A stretch of DNA of 8,811 nucleotides from Candidatus Nanopelagicaceae bacterium (GCA_023262125.1 JALRDT010000074.1:1-8811), one strand, 5' to 3'. Positions 1 through 8,079 are shown, numbered from the stretch's first letter. The notes: generated from the sequence alone by a model not told the origin. Program-made: numbers and translations.

Positions 1-537
1 CAACGCATCACCAATGGCAATGTCAGCAGGAACATCGTTGTTCATCTCTGTTGTTGGTAAATCTAATTCGATGCCGTTCTTGTCGGCACGGTAGATAAGT
101 TTAGTGATTAACGGAAGCGCTGGCTGCGATAGCGCGACTCCATCGGTCGCCGAATTGCGGTTTTTCTCTGCCGCTTTGAGCTTCTCCCAGTTAGCGAGCA
201 CATCTGCGCTGCTCTTTACCGCTTCATCGCCAAATACATGCGGATGGCGCCTAATTAATTTATCGGCGATTCCCTCTGCCACCTCTTCTATTGAGAATGG
301 ATCAGTTGGATGCTCCTGCGCAATACGGGAGTGAAAATACACTTGAAGCAAAATATCGCCCAATTCCTCACGCATCGCTGCTCTGTCATCATCATCAACA
401 GAGTCCGCAAATTCATATGACTCTTCTAATAAATACTTAATTAAAGATTGATGTGTCTGCTCAGCATCCCAAGGACAACCGCCAGGTGATCGTAGGCGAT
501 CCATCACTTCGAGTAATCGAAGTAGTTGGGAAGTCAT
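1..537 (-). CDS. mazG: MazG nucleoside triphosphate pyrophosphohydrolase (3' end cut by the window edge)
   Basis: MazG enzymes cleave (d)NTPs to the monophosphate and pyrophosphate in the cytoplasm and are regarded as house-cleaning enzymes that remove aberrant nucleotides. I translated 179 codons from ATG at 537 with no stop before the edge. Residues 15-28 carry the family opening (LRSPGGCPWDAEQT). The metal-binding EExxE...ExxD signature is E38, E39, E42, E58 and D61, at the same spacing as in E. coli MazG. RRHPHVFGDE (96-105) followed by NWEKLKAAEK (116-125) is diagnostic of the family. The protein starts directly at the MazG domain, without the long N-terminal extension of mycobacterial MazG. 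E. coli MazG is 263 aa, so some 80 residues may be missing. The gene lies 11 bp after the lipoprotein stop. The bases before the ATG (538-551) are AT-rich with no Shine-Dalgarno sequence, so translational coupling is likely. Family call is secure; substrate preference cannot be read from sequence. Confidence 0.95.
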   Translation of the reverse strand, partial: MTSQLLRLLEVMDRLRSPGGCPWDAEQTHQSLIKYLLEESYEFADSVDDDDRAAMREELGDILLQVYFHSRIAQEHPTDPFSIEEVAEGIADKLIRRHPHVFGDEAVKSSADVLANWEKLKAAEKNRNSATDGVALSQPALPLITKLIYRADKNGIELDLPTTEMNNDVPADIAIGDAL

Positions 538-548
538 AATTAAATCAA

Positions 549-1154
549 TTATGCGGTAATCGACTTAACTGCAGTTCCCGCAGCATCAAAAGCAGCCAAG
601 TCTGCAATTGTTGGATCCCAAGTTCCATACTGAGGATTGATTCTAACTACCTCAGTTTTTGTAAATTCAAGAACTAATTGTTGGATAGCTGTCTGGGCAT
701 CTGCTTCGGCAATACCAGCTGCAACTGCTCGCTCGACTAATTTATCTGAAATCAGAAGTGCCTCAATATACAAATCAAAATCTGAAGGTGCCATCTGCGC
801 TGAAACAAGTGCTTGATCTAATTGATCTGCGCCACCGATTGAATTGAAAATTTCAGCTTTTCTTGAATCTTTCATGGCTTGTGTAATCTCAATACCATTC
901 TTATTTGCTAATTTTTTGAAAATTTCGGCGATTACTAAGAATCTAACTTGTGTGCGGTTTAATTCTTCGCCAACAACTAATTGAATTTGAGAGGTATCAA
1001 ACTCACGGCGAGCATCGTTAATCTCTGCGATTCGTGATTGAACAGTGTTCACTGAAATCTTAGTTTCGCCAATTTGTGCTGCAGTTCCCGCATCACAAGC
1101 TGTAAGAAACGCTAGACCGCTCACCACTAAAAAGGCACTGATTAACTTCTTCAT
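549..1154 (-). CDS. SurA N-terminal-like lipoprotein of unknown role
   Basis: A 201-aa secreted lipoprotein. It has a lysine-containing n-region (MKK), a hydrophobic core (residues 4-16) and a lipobox LTAC at 17-20, so cleavage before C20 and lipid anchoring to the outer face of the membrane are expected. The mature part resembles the helical N-terminal region of SurA-type chaperones: a short beta entry (IGETKISVNTVQSRI, 28-42) followed by amphipathic helices. No parvulin (PPIase) domain follows, and the protein is too short to hold one. Near the C-terminus, INPQYGTWDP (172-181) matches the NPR/QYGxWD motif I associate with actinobacterial lipoproteins at this locus. The ATG is supported by GAGG at 1163-1166 with an 8-nt spacer. 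It starts 24 bp after mfd and ends 11 bp before mazG, so it is probably in their operon. A chaperone or cell-envelope function is inference; no catalytic residues are visible. Confidence 0.85.
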   Translation of the reverse strand: MKKLISAFLVVSGLAFLTACDAGTAAQIGETKISVNTVQSRIAEINDARREFDTSQIQLVVGEELNRTQVRFLVIAEIFKKLANKNGIEITQAMKDSRKAEIFNSIGGADQLDQALVSAQMAPSDFDLYIEALLISDKLVERAVAAGIAEADAQTAIQQLVLEFTKTEVVRINPQYGTWDPTIADLAAFDAAGTAVKSITA

Positions 1155-1178
1155 TACATTTTCCTCAAATAAGTCTCG

Positions 1179-4100
1179 TTATTTACCAGTTAGCTCTTGG
1201 AGCACCGAGGTGGCCCAAGCAATGACGGAAGTATCTCGTAATTTAGGTTTATCTCCCAATGGCGACCATTCTTGGGCAGGCAAAGCGACTAAAGCCACAT
1301 TTGTGCCGCTTTTATACATACTTCCAGGGTAGAGCCGCTGCATTTTCAATAGTTTAGATTCTGGCAATTTAATGGGTGAAATTTTCAGATTTTTTCCTTG
1401 TTGAATCATCTCCTTGATTCCCAACTTTCTTGCAGATGCTCGAAGTATTGCAACTTGAATTAACGCAATTACTACTTCAGGCATTGGACCAAAGCGATCA
1501 ATTAACTCTTCCTCAATCGGTTTAATTTCGAGTGGATTTTTTACGTCAGCTAATCTGCGATAAATATCAAGCCTTAGTCTTTCAGAATCGACATAAGTTT
1601 CAGGTAAATGAGCATCGACTGGAATTTCCAATTTGCATTCATGTGAAATTTCATCCGTCTCAATTAAGCCAGTTTTGTAATCATTAACCGCTTCTCCCAC
1701 CATACGCATATATAAATCAAAACCAACATCAGCAATATGACCTGATTGTTCTCCACCAAGAAGATTGCCCGCTCCGCGAATTTCTAAGTCCTTTAATGCA
1801 ACTTGAATGCCGGCACCTAAATCAGTATTTGTCGCGATTGTATTAAGACGATCAATTGCTACTTCCGTTAAAGGTTTATCACTTGGAAAAAGAAAATATG
1901 CATAAGCGCGATCTCTTCCTCTACCTACACGTCCTCTAATCTGATGTAGTTGAGATAAACCAAACTTATCTGCACCTTCTACTATTAATGTATTTGCATT
2001 CGGAATATCTAAACCACTTTCTACAATTGTGGTACATACCAAAACATCAAAATCACGATTCCAAAACCCAAGAATTACATCTTCCAACATTGATTCGCTC
2101 ATTTGACCATGCGCAACCCGAATTCTTGCTTCAGGTACTAGTTCCGCTAATTTCACAGCCACACGATCAATTGATTCAACTCGATTGTGAATATAGAAAA
2201 CTTGGCCATCACGAAGTAACTCACGATGAATTGCCGCGCTTATTTGTTTCTCATCCTGAGGGCCAACATAAGTGAGAATCGGATGGCGCTCTTCAGGTGG
2301 CGTGGTGATCGTAGACATTTCCCTGATTCCCGTAATTGCCATTTCTAACGTGCGAGGTATAGGTGTTGCCGACATTGCCAAAACGTCTACGCTGGTACGA
2401 AGCTTTTTTAATTGCTCTTTCTGCTCAACACCAAATCTCTGCTCCTCATCAACAACCACTAATCCAAGGTCTCTAAATTGAACATCTTTCGAAAGCAAAC
2501 GATGTGTACCAACTATTACATCAATTGAACCTTTACTTAATTCTGAGAGAATTTCATTTGATTCTTTTGCGCTGTTGAATCTAGATAGACCAGCTACTTT
2601 GATTGGAAAGCCTGAATAACGCTCGGTAAAGGTTTTTAAATGTTGTTGAACTAATAAAGTGGTTGGAACCAAAATAGCAACTTGTTTTCCATCTTGAACT
2701 GCTTTAAATGCAGCCCGAACTGCTATTTCAGTTTTTCCATAACCCACATCTCCGCAGATTAATCTGTCCATTGGATAAGGTCTTTCCATATCACGCTTTA
2801 CATCTTCAATTGTTGAAAGTTGATCAGCTGTCTCTACGTATGCAAAATTATCTTCCAGTTCTCTTTGCCAAGGCGTGTCTGGTGAAAATGCAAATCCAGG
2901 TGCGCTAGTACGAGCGGCATAAAGACGAATTAATTCCCCTGCAATCTCTTTAACTGCTTTTCTGGCGCGACTCTTAGCTTTACTCCATTCACCACTTCCG
3001 ATTCGATGAATAGTTGGTGTTTCTCCGCCGATGTATTTACTAATTTGATCAAGTGCATCGGTTGGCACAAATATGCGATCACCGGGTTGACCTCGTTTGG
3101 CCGGTGCATATTCAATAACTAAATATTCTCTTACAACCCCGCCAACAGAACGTTGAACCATTTCAATGTAACGACCAATTCCATGCTGCTCGTGAACAAC
3201 GTAATCACCGGTCCGAAGTTGTAATGGATCAATACTCTTCTTTCGTTTCGAAGGGAGCTTTTCACCGCCTAAACTTTGTGATCCTGTTAAATCTCGTTCT
3301 GTTACAAAGAGAAAATTTGGAGCAGAAAAGCCATTGCGGAAAGTTGAAGCGGTGAGAGTTATATGACCACTGGTAGGTGCCGCTGTAAATGGATACTGAA
3401 TCTGTACGGATAAATCTACATCGCGAAAAATACTTGCATATCTATCAATCATGCCTTTACTAGAAGCAGAAAAGATAACTTTCTTATTCTCATTTATGGC
3501 ACTTTCAATTATTGAAATTAATCGCTCACTATTTCCCCTAAGTGGCTCAATTGAATTTAAATCCAAAAATAGATCATCATCCGAACCAAATTGTCTAAAG
3601 TCTTTATAGTTTGGTAATTGGGCAATCAATTCATCCCACTCGATGTATGTATTCTCAACTTCGATTGGAACTGGAGCATTTCCTCCAATAGCTGCATTTG
3701 ACCAAGCAGCTTCTTTGAACTCTTGATTGGTCGCAAGTAAATCCGAAAGCCTGCTTACAACTCTTTCGCTCTCAATAAAAATACTTTCAAAATTCTTTGG
3801 CATAGAAGCTGTGATTAATTCCAGCTTATCTACCAGCATTGGAATAAGTGATTCCATTCCCTCAGGCAACATTCCATTGCTTATCTTGTTCAGTAATTCA
3901 TTCTCATACTTTGTAGCTAAATTCCTTGCTTTTGTTCTGATTTCATCTGTAATCAAAAGTTCTCTGCAAGGCAAAACTTTTACGCTGGAACTTATACTTT
4001 CAAATGTTCTTTGATCTGCGACCGCAAAATAACTTAAATCTTCGATTTCATCGCCAAAAAAATCTATTCGAATTGGATGATTTTGATCAGGTGGGAAAAT

Positions 4101-4607
4101 GTCTAAAATGCCACCGCGAACTGCAAATTCACCGCGACGTTCTACAAGATCCGTTCGGGAATAAGAGAAAGAAACTAATTCTCTTTGTAATTCAGTTAAA
4201 TCAAATTCTGCTCCGCGATCAATCAATATCGGCTTGGTGTTGATAATTTGGGAATTAAATCTATGTATGACTGCTCTTATTGGGGCAATTACCACCCAAT
4301 TGCGACTCTTATCTTGTAACGATTGCAGTGTAGATATTCGCTTTGCCACCGTATCGCTACTAGGACTAAGGCGTTCATGTGGCAAGGTTTCCCACGCTGG
4401 AAATTCAAGAGTGTCAGAGTGAAATTCACGAATTTCTTTTGCTAAATCTTCTGCAGCTTTAGATGAAGCCGTGATTACCAATAGCGGCTTTCTAAGAGCA
4501 CGTAGTGAAATTAAATATGCATAGCTAGATGGTGGCGCAATCAAATCATGATGGCCATTTAACGCATCTTCGAATTCTTGGTTAGAAAGTGGGAGCAAGC
4601 CACGCAT
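1179..4607 (-). CDS. mfd: Mfd transcription-repair coupling factor
   Basis: Mfd is an ATP-dependent DNA translocase that binds RNA polymerase stalled at lesions, dislodges it and recruits UvrA for nucleotide excision repair. The product is 1142 aa (E. coli 1148), so it is full length. The N-terminal UvrB-homology module is marked by FAVRGGILDIFPP with R164-G166. The RNA polymerase-interacting, CarD-like domain (about 460-545) includes GDYVVHEQHGIGRY around H472. The superfamily 2 motor has Walker A GDVGYGKTE (619-627), motif II DEEQ (720-723), motif III SAT (746-748), and motif VI with the translocation motif LHQIRGRVGRG ending at G897. GAGNLLGGEQSGHI follows, and the C-terminal autoinhibitory TRCF domain contains RLRLDIYRRL (1010-1019). 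The ATG has a strong Shine-Dalgarno, AAAGGAG at 4617-4623, with a 9-nt spacer. It is the first gene of the mfd-lipoprotein-mazG unit and diverges from ppc. No key residue appears to be missing. Confidence 0.98.
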   Translation of the reverse strand: MRGLLPLSNQEFEDALNGHHDLIAPPSSYAYLISLRALRKPLLVITASSKAAEDLAKEIREFHSDTLEFPAWETLPHERLSPSSDTVAKRISTLQSLQDKSRNWVVIAPIRAVIHRFNSQIINTKPILIDRGAEFDLTELQRELVSFSYSRTDLVERRGEFAVRGGILDIFPPDQNHPIRIDFFGDEIEDLSYFAVADQRTFESISSSVKVLPCRELLITDEIRTKARNLATKYENELLNKISNGMLPEGMESLIPMLVDKLELITASMPKNFESIFIESERVVSRLSDLLATNQEFKEAAWSNAAIGGNAPVPIEVENTYIEWDELIAQLPNYKDFRQFGSDDDLFLDLNSIEPLRGNSERLISIIESAINENKKVIFSASSKGMIDRYASIFRDVDLSVQIQYPFTAAPTSGHITLTASTFRNGFSAPNFLFVTERDLTGSQSLGGEKLPSKRKKSIDPLQLRTGDYVVHEQHGIGRYIEMVQRSVGGVVREYLVIEYAPAKRGQPGDRIFVPTDALDQISKYIGGETPTIHRIGSGEWSKAKSRARKAVKEIAGELIRLYAARTSAPGFAFSPDTPWQRELEDNFAYVETADQLSTIEDVKRDMERPYPMDRLICGDVGYGKTEIAVRAAFKAVQDGKQVAILVPTTLLVQQHLKTFTERYSGFPIKVAGLSRFNSAKESNEILSELSKGSIDVIVGTHRLLSKDVQFRDLGLVVVDEEQRFGVEQKEQLKKLRTSVDVLAMSATPIPRTLEMAITGIREMSTITTPPEERHPILTYVGPQDEKQISAAIHRELLRDGQVFYIHNRVESIDRVAVKLAELVPEARIRVAHGQMSESMLEDVILGFWNRDFDVLVCTTIVESGLDIPNANTLIVEGADKFGLSQLHQIRGRVGRGRDRAYAYFLFPSDKPLTEVAIDRLNTIATNTDLGAGIQVALKDLEIRGAGNLLGGEQSGHIADVGFDLYMRMVGEAVNDYKTGLIETDEISHECKLEIPVDAHLPETYVDSERLRLDIYRRLADVKNPLEIKPIEEELIDRFGPMPEVVIALIQVAILRASARKLGIKEMIQQGKNLKISPIKLPESKLLKMQRLYPGSMYKSGTNVALVALPAQEWSPLGDKPKLRDTSVIAWATSVLQELTGK

Positions 4608-4661
4608 AGTTGCTCTCTCCTTTCTTCATCATTCACACTAAGTGCGATTTACCATTTCAAA

Positions 4662-4682
4662 TAATGGGATAAATGCCCATTA
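4662..4682. repeat. Inverted repeat, 7-bp arms
   Basis: Arms TAATGGG (4662-4668) and CCCATTA (4676-4682) are perfectly complementary around a 7-base centre. The size and position are compatible with a regulator-binding site or a small RNA hairpin. The right arm overlaps the left arm of the next repeat by three bases (4680-4682), so the two structures cannot both form completely. CCCATT recurs at 4685-4690, offering the left arm a second partner. Confidence 0.55.
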
Positions 4683-4710
4683 GCCCCATTCCTAAAAAGG
4701 GAGGGGCTAA
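4680..4710. repeat. Strong hairpin-forming inverted repeat upstream of ppc
   Basis: Outer arms TTAGCCCC (4680-4687) and GGGGCTAA (4703-4710) pair over 8 bp. Inner arms TTCCT (4689-4693) and AGGGA (4698-4702) add 5 pairs, one of them a G-U wobble. A4688 is bulged and the loop is AAAA. No T-tract follows on either strand, and the site lies between divergent genes, so it is not a typical intrinsic terminator. An operator, a structured ppc 5' leader or a transcript-stabilising hairpin are the open options. The stem ends 42 bp before the ppc ATG. Confidence 0.65.
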
Positions 4711-4738
4711 ATTGCGTTTCATATCCTATTGAGTACCT

Positions 4739-4741
4739 GAG
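4739..4741 (+). promoter_or_regulatory. Weak ribosome-binding site deciding the ppc start
   Basis: GAG at 4739-4741 is the only purine-rich element near the ppc start. It lies 5 nt before a TTG at 4747 and 11 nt before the in-frame ATG at 4753. Other Shine-Dalgarno sites in this window sit 8-9 nt from their starts, so spacing does not decide between them. The ATG is preferred on codon grounds. Confidence 0.35.
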
Positions 4742-4752
4742 ATGATTTGCCA

Positions 4753-7467
4753 ATGAGCGCGGAGAGCCAATTAAGGCAATTACAGATGCAAGATGATGCA
4801 TCTCTTCGCAGCGATGTCCGTTCACTTGGTGAACTACTTGGTCAATCCTTAGTTCGCCAGGAAGGGCGAGAGTTACTTGATTTAGTTGAAAAAGTTCGAG
4901 CTGCAGTGCGTACAGGGCAAGGTGAAGCCGAACTTAAAGATGTCGATGTCGAAAAAGCGGTCCAATTAGTACGCGCATTTAGCACTTACTTTCATTTAGC
5001 AAATGTGGCTGAACAACTTCACCGCTCAAGAGTTTTAGAAAATGAACGAACTGAAAGTGGATCTTGGATTGCGCAAGCTGTAGACAAAATCGAAGCCGCC
5101 CGAAAATCAGGTCTAGAAATTAAATTAGACGATTTAAATAACTGGCTATCAGATTTCTCAGTACGTCCCGTATTCACTGCGCATCCAACTGAAGCTTCAC
5201 GTAGATCTGTACTTAGCAAGTTGGCTCAAATTTCAGATCTTCTGGAAATGCCTGCAAGCCGAGTTCGAGATGCTCGTCTCTCTGAAGCTATCGACTTACT
5301 CTGGCAGACAGATGAATTGAGAGTAGAACGACCATTGGTAATCGATGAAGCAGTTAATGCTCTTTATTATCTTGATGATCTATTTCGTTTAACCGTACCG
5401 GAAGTATTAGACGAATTTGCAATAGAGGTCGCAAGACTTGGCGTAACAATTTCGCCAACTGCTAAACCACTCACCTTTGGTACTTGGATTGGCGGAGATC
5501 GCGACGGAAATCCAAACGTCACTCCAGATGTAACTCGCGAAACCATTGTGGTTCAAGTTGGTCATGCAATACGTGTTATTTCAGAAGCTATGTCAAAACT
5601 CCGTCAATCACTCTCTGTATCGACTCGGATCATCAAAGTTTCAGAAGAGTTAAAAGCATCAGTCGAACGAGATTTGGCAAACATCCCAGAGTTTGAAGCT
5701 CGATATCGCAGATTAAATGCTCGTGAACCATATCGATTAAAAACTACCGCGATAGTTCACCGCCTTGAGCTAACACGTAAAAGACATGCTGCTGGAACGC
5801 CACACGTACCTGGACGAGATTATCAAAATACCGAAGAGCTCTTAGATGATCTCAATATTATGCGTGACTCACTGCTTGCAAACCACGGAGAGTTAATTGC
5901 GACCGGACAGCTCGAGAGAATTATTCGTACAGTTTCTGCTTTTGGATTAATTCATGCAACCATGGATGTGCGTGAGCACTCGCAAATCCATCATGCTGCG
6001 CTAGCTAACTTTGGAATTGCGCCAAATTATGCCGAGCAGAGTCCGGATAGCCTTTTTGATACTTTAATTGCTGAACTCGAAAAGAGTGAATTACGTAATC
6101 CTAAAGATTTAGATTCGCAAAGTGCAAAAACATTAGATACTTTTCGAGCAATCAATGAATTAATTGCACAATTTGGTCCTGAAGTTATCGAAACTTATAT
6201 CATTTCAATGACCAAACAACCTGCTGATGTATTAGCTGCAGTGGTTCTTGCAAAAGAAGCTGGGTTAATTGATATCAATTCGGGAGTGGCAAAAATAGGC
6301 TTTGCGCCATTGCTAGAAACTGTTGCTGAGCTTCGTTCTGCCGATACTATTTTAGAAAAACTTTTATCTAATCCGGTTTATCGCAAGTTGGTCACTTTAA
6401 GAGGTGACGAACAAGAGGTCATGCTTGGATACTCTGATTCAAATAAAGATGCTGGCATTGCTACAAGCCAATGGGAAATTCACCAAGCGCAACGACGCCT
6501 TCGCGATGTAGCTATGAAATATGGAGTTAAGTTGAGACTTTTCCATGGCCGTGGTGGTTCTGTGGGCCGTGGTGGTGGACCGACTTATGACGCTTTGATT
6601 GCGCTACCTTGGGGATCTTTAGATGGACAAATAAAGATGACCGAACAAGGTGAAGTTATCTCAGATAAATATTCAATTCCTGCCCTTGCACGTGAGAATG
6701 TTGAACTAACTTTGGCAGCTGCGCTTGAAGCAACTGTATTAAATCGTGGCCCAAGACAGGCAAGTGAAAATTTAAAACAATGGAATGAATGCATGGAGTT
6801 ATTGTCTGAAAATTCATTCCAGCGCTATCGCAATTTAGTTAGCCATCAAGATTTGCCGGCATATTTTTATGCATCAACTCCTACAGAGCAATTAGGAGAT
6901 ATGTTCTTAGGCTCAAGACCATCAAGACGTCAAGGTGCCAATGATGGGATTGAAAATTTACGCGCAATTCCATGGGTATTTGGTTGGACACAAAGTCGCC
7001 AGATTGTGCCTGGTTGGTACGGCGTCGGATCAGGATTAAAAGCTGCCCGCGAAGCAGGCAAATCAGAAGTGTTAAAGCAGATGTTAAATGAATGGCATTT
7101 CTTTAAAACATTTATCTCTAATGTGGAAATGACTATGGCTAAAACTGATTTAAAGATGGCTGCTAATTATGTACAGGCTTTAGTGCCTTCTAATTTGCAT
7201 CATTTCTTTGATGACATTAAATCTGAATTTGAATTGACCAGTAAAGAAATCAATTGGCTCCGCAGCAATGATAATTTGCTAGGTGATCAGCCTCTTTTAG
7301 CTAGGACACTTCAAATTCGTGACCAATACCTAGCGCCTCTTCACATCATGCAAGTTAATTTGTTAGAACGTGTACGCCAATCTGGTGAAAATGCAGATCC
7401 ACTTCTACGCAGAGCGCTGCTTTTGACAATTAATGGCGTGGCGCTTGGCTTGAGAAATACTGGTTGA
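4753..7467 (+). CDS. ppc: Phosphoenolpyruvate carboxylase
   Basis: Ppc carboxylates phosphoenolpyruvate with bicarbonate to oxaloacetate and phosphate, refilling the citric acid cycle; it is a cytoplasmic, typically tetrameric enzyme. The product is 904 aa from the ATG, or 906 from an in-frame TTG at 4747, which is normal for bacteria. Motifs, numbered from the TTG, are: TAHPTEA with the catalytic H146, GGDRDGNP (249-256), GYSDSNKDAG (561-570), the glycine-rich FHGRGGSVGRGGGP loop (599-612) and PWVFGWTQSR (742-751). The C-terminus is RNTG (903-906). The loop arginine, the AKTDL lysine, LQIRDQY and the terminal Asn correspond to residues that bind aspartate or malate in the E. coli enzyme, so feedback inhibition by C4 acids is plausible. 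The gene stands alone on the plus strand, divergent from mfd and convergent with pth. No frameshift or missing motif was seen. Confidence 0.98.
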   Translation: MSAESQLRQLQMQDDASLRSDVRSLGELLGQSLVRQEGRELLDLVEKVRAAVRTGQGEAELKDVDVEKAVQLVRAFSTYFHLANVAEQLHRSRVLENERTESGSWIAQAVDKIEAARKSGLEIKLDDLNNWLSDFSVRPVFTAHPTEASRRSVLSKLAQISDLLEMPASRVRDARLSEAIDLLWQTDELRVERPLVIDEAVNALYYLDDLFRLTVPEVLDEFAIEVARLGVTISPTAKPLTFGTWIGGDRDGNPNVTPDVTRETIVVQVGHAIRVISEAMSKLRQSLSVSTRIIKVSEELKASVERDLANIPEFEARYRRLNAREPYRLKTTAIVHRLELTRKRHAAGTPHVPGRDYQNTEELLDDLNIMRDSLLANHGELIATGQLERIIRTVSAFGLIHATMDVREHSQIHHAALANFGIAPNYAEQSPDSLFDTLIAELEKSELRNPKDLDSQSAKTLDTFRAINELIAQFGPEVIETYIISMTKQPADVLAAVVLAKEAGLIDINSGVAKIGFAPLLETVAELRSADTILEKLLSNPVYRKLVTLRGDEQEVMLGYSDSNKDAGIATSQWEIHQAQRRLRDVAMKYGVKLRLFHGRGGSVGRGGGPTYDALIALPWGSLDGQIKMTEQGEVISDKYSIPALARENVELTLAAALEATVLNRGPRQASENLKQWNECMELLSENSFQRYRNLVSHQDLPAYFYASTPTEQLGDMFLGSRPSRRQGANDGIENLRAIPWVFGWTQSRQIVPGWYGVGSGLKAAREAGKSEVLKQMLNEWHFFKTFISNVEMTMAKTDLKMAANYVQALVPSNLHHFFDDIKSEFELTSKEINWLRSNDNLLGDQPLLARTLQIRDQYLAPLHIMQVNLLERVRQSGENADPLLRRALLLTINGVALGLRNTG

Positions 7468-7479
7468 TTTAAGTTTTTT
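7449..7479 (+). terminator. Possible weak intrinsic terminator at the end of ppc
   Basis: CTTGAG (7449-7454) can pair with TTTAAG (7468-7473), with two G-U pairs and a 13-nt loop that includes the ppc stop codon. It is followed immediately by six T residues (7474-7479). The stem is AT-rich and weak. An alternative lies inside pth: a GCTG/CAGC stem at 7500-7511 followed by TTTTT at 7515-7519. Neither is convincing alone, but ppc must stop somewhere here or read into pth antisense. Confidence 0.25.
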
Positions 7480-8050
7480 ATTGATTGTATTGGCCTTGAG
7501 CTGCTTGCAGCCCATTTTTAATTAAATATTCAATTGCATCCGCACCGCGCGAGACAAATGACGGAATCTCAGGCTTTTCTACACTTGAAAAATTTTTTAA
7601 AACAAAATCGGCTGGATCTTGTTGACCTATTGGTCGCCCAATACCCATTCGAATGCGGAAATAGTTAGCGCCTATTACTCCAGTGGTGCTCTTTAAACCG
7701 TTATGGCCATTATCGCCGCCACCTTGTTTAATGCGAATTGCGTCAAATGGAATATCTAATTCATCATGAATGACAATCAGATTTTCGATTCCAATTTTGT
7801 AGAAATTACAGAGAGCTTTTATTGGCCCACCAGATTCATTCATGTAGCCATGAGATTTGGCGAGTACTACTCCTGGTGCATCGATGCCCACGCCGATTTT
7901 GTATGCAGCTACATCGGCGCGAGCTTTATGAGAGCTCCACGTTAAAGAATTAACACGCGCCATCTCATCGACAACCATGTGGCCGATGTTATGACGCGTG
8001 TTCTTGTATTCAGCCCCAGGGTTTCCTAATCCAACGACTAGCCAAACCAT
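7478..8050 (-). CDS. pth: Peptidyl-tRNA hydrolase
   Basis: Pth cleaves the ester bond of peptidyl-tRNAs that drop off ribosomes, recycling tRNA in the cytoplasm; it is normally essential. The product is 190 aa, standard for bacterial Pth. It opens with VVGLGNPGAEYKNTRHNIG, containing N10 and the catalytic H20. YMNESG supplies N71, HDELDIP supplies D96 and GGGDNGHNGLKS supplies N117, matching the E. coli residues N10, H20, N68, D93 and N114. RIRMGIGRP (132-140) is also typical. One deviation is that the usual KPxxYMN reads KSHGYMN (65-71), so Pro is replaced by Ser; this is outside the catalytic set. The gene follows rplY after 29 bp, probably in one transcript. No Shine-Dalgarno is visible in that gap; it contains the palindrome AGTTAACT (8053-8060). 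The stop lies 10 bp from the convergent ppc stop. Confidence 0.97.
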   Translation of the reverse strand: MVWLVVGLGNPGAEYKNTRHNIGHMVVDEMARVNSLTWSSHKARADVAAYKIGVGIDAPGVVLAKSHGYMNESGGPIKALCNFYKIGIENLIVIHDELDIPFDAIRIKQGGGDNGHNGLKSTTGVIGANYFRIRMGIGRPIGQQDPADFVLKNFSSVEKPEIPSFVSRGADAIEYLIKNGLQAAQGQYNQ

Positions 8051-8079
8051 GGAGTTAACTTAATACCTGTATACGCAGC

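Larger units (their letters stand above)
4608..4752. promoter_or_regulatory. Divergent mfd/ppc intergenic region
   Basis: The two flanking genes point away from each other, so promoters for both must lie here or within the neighbouring 5' ends. The region contains the mfd Shine-Dalgarno (4617-4623, minus strand) and two overlapping inverted repeats (4662-4682 and 4680-4710). I could not find a -35/-10 pair good enough to call on either strand. The best minus-strand candidate is TTGAAA at 4655-4660, but the hexamer 17 nt downstream (TGTGAA) is poor. On the plus side ATATCC near 4721 could belong to a -10 element but lacks a matching -35. A short imperfect palindrome, CACT-A-AGTG, lies at 4636-4644 in the mfd leader. 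Confidence 0.6.

Noticed and set aside
104..334. 76-aa plus-strand open frame
   Set aside because: Lies entirely antisense to mazG, whose reading frame has full family motifs.
1045..1332. 95-aa plus-strand open frame across the mfd-lipoprotein junction
   Set aside because: Antisense to two well-supported genes, with no family resemblance.
4004..4243. 79-aa plus-strand open frame, and similar plus-strand frames within 1988-4422
   Set aside because: All overlap mfd antisense, lack recognisable domains and have no supporting ribosome-binding context.
4680..4710. Intrinsic terminator reading of the strong intergenic hairpin
   Set aside because: There is no T-tract after the stem on either strand, and both flanking genes are transcribed away from it.
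4747..4752. TTG at 4747 as the ppc start
   Set aside because: It would add only Met-Pro before an in-frame ATG. Its 5-nt spacing to a bare GAG is no better than the ATG's 11 nt. ATG is preferred, but TTG is not excluded.
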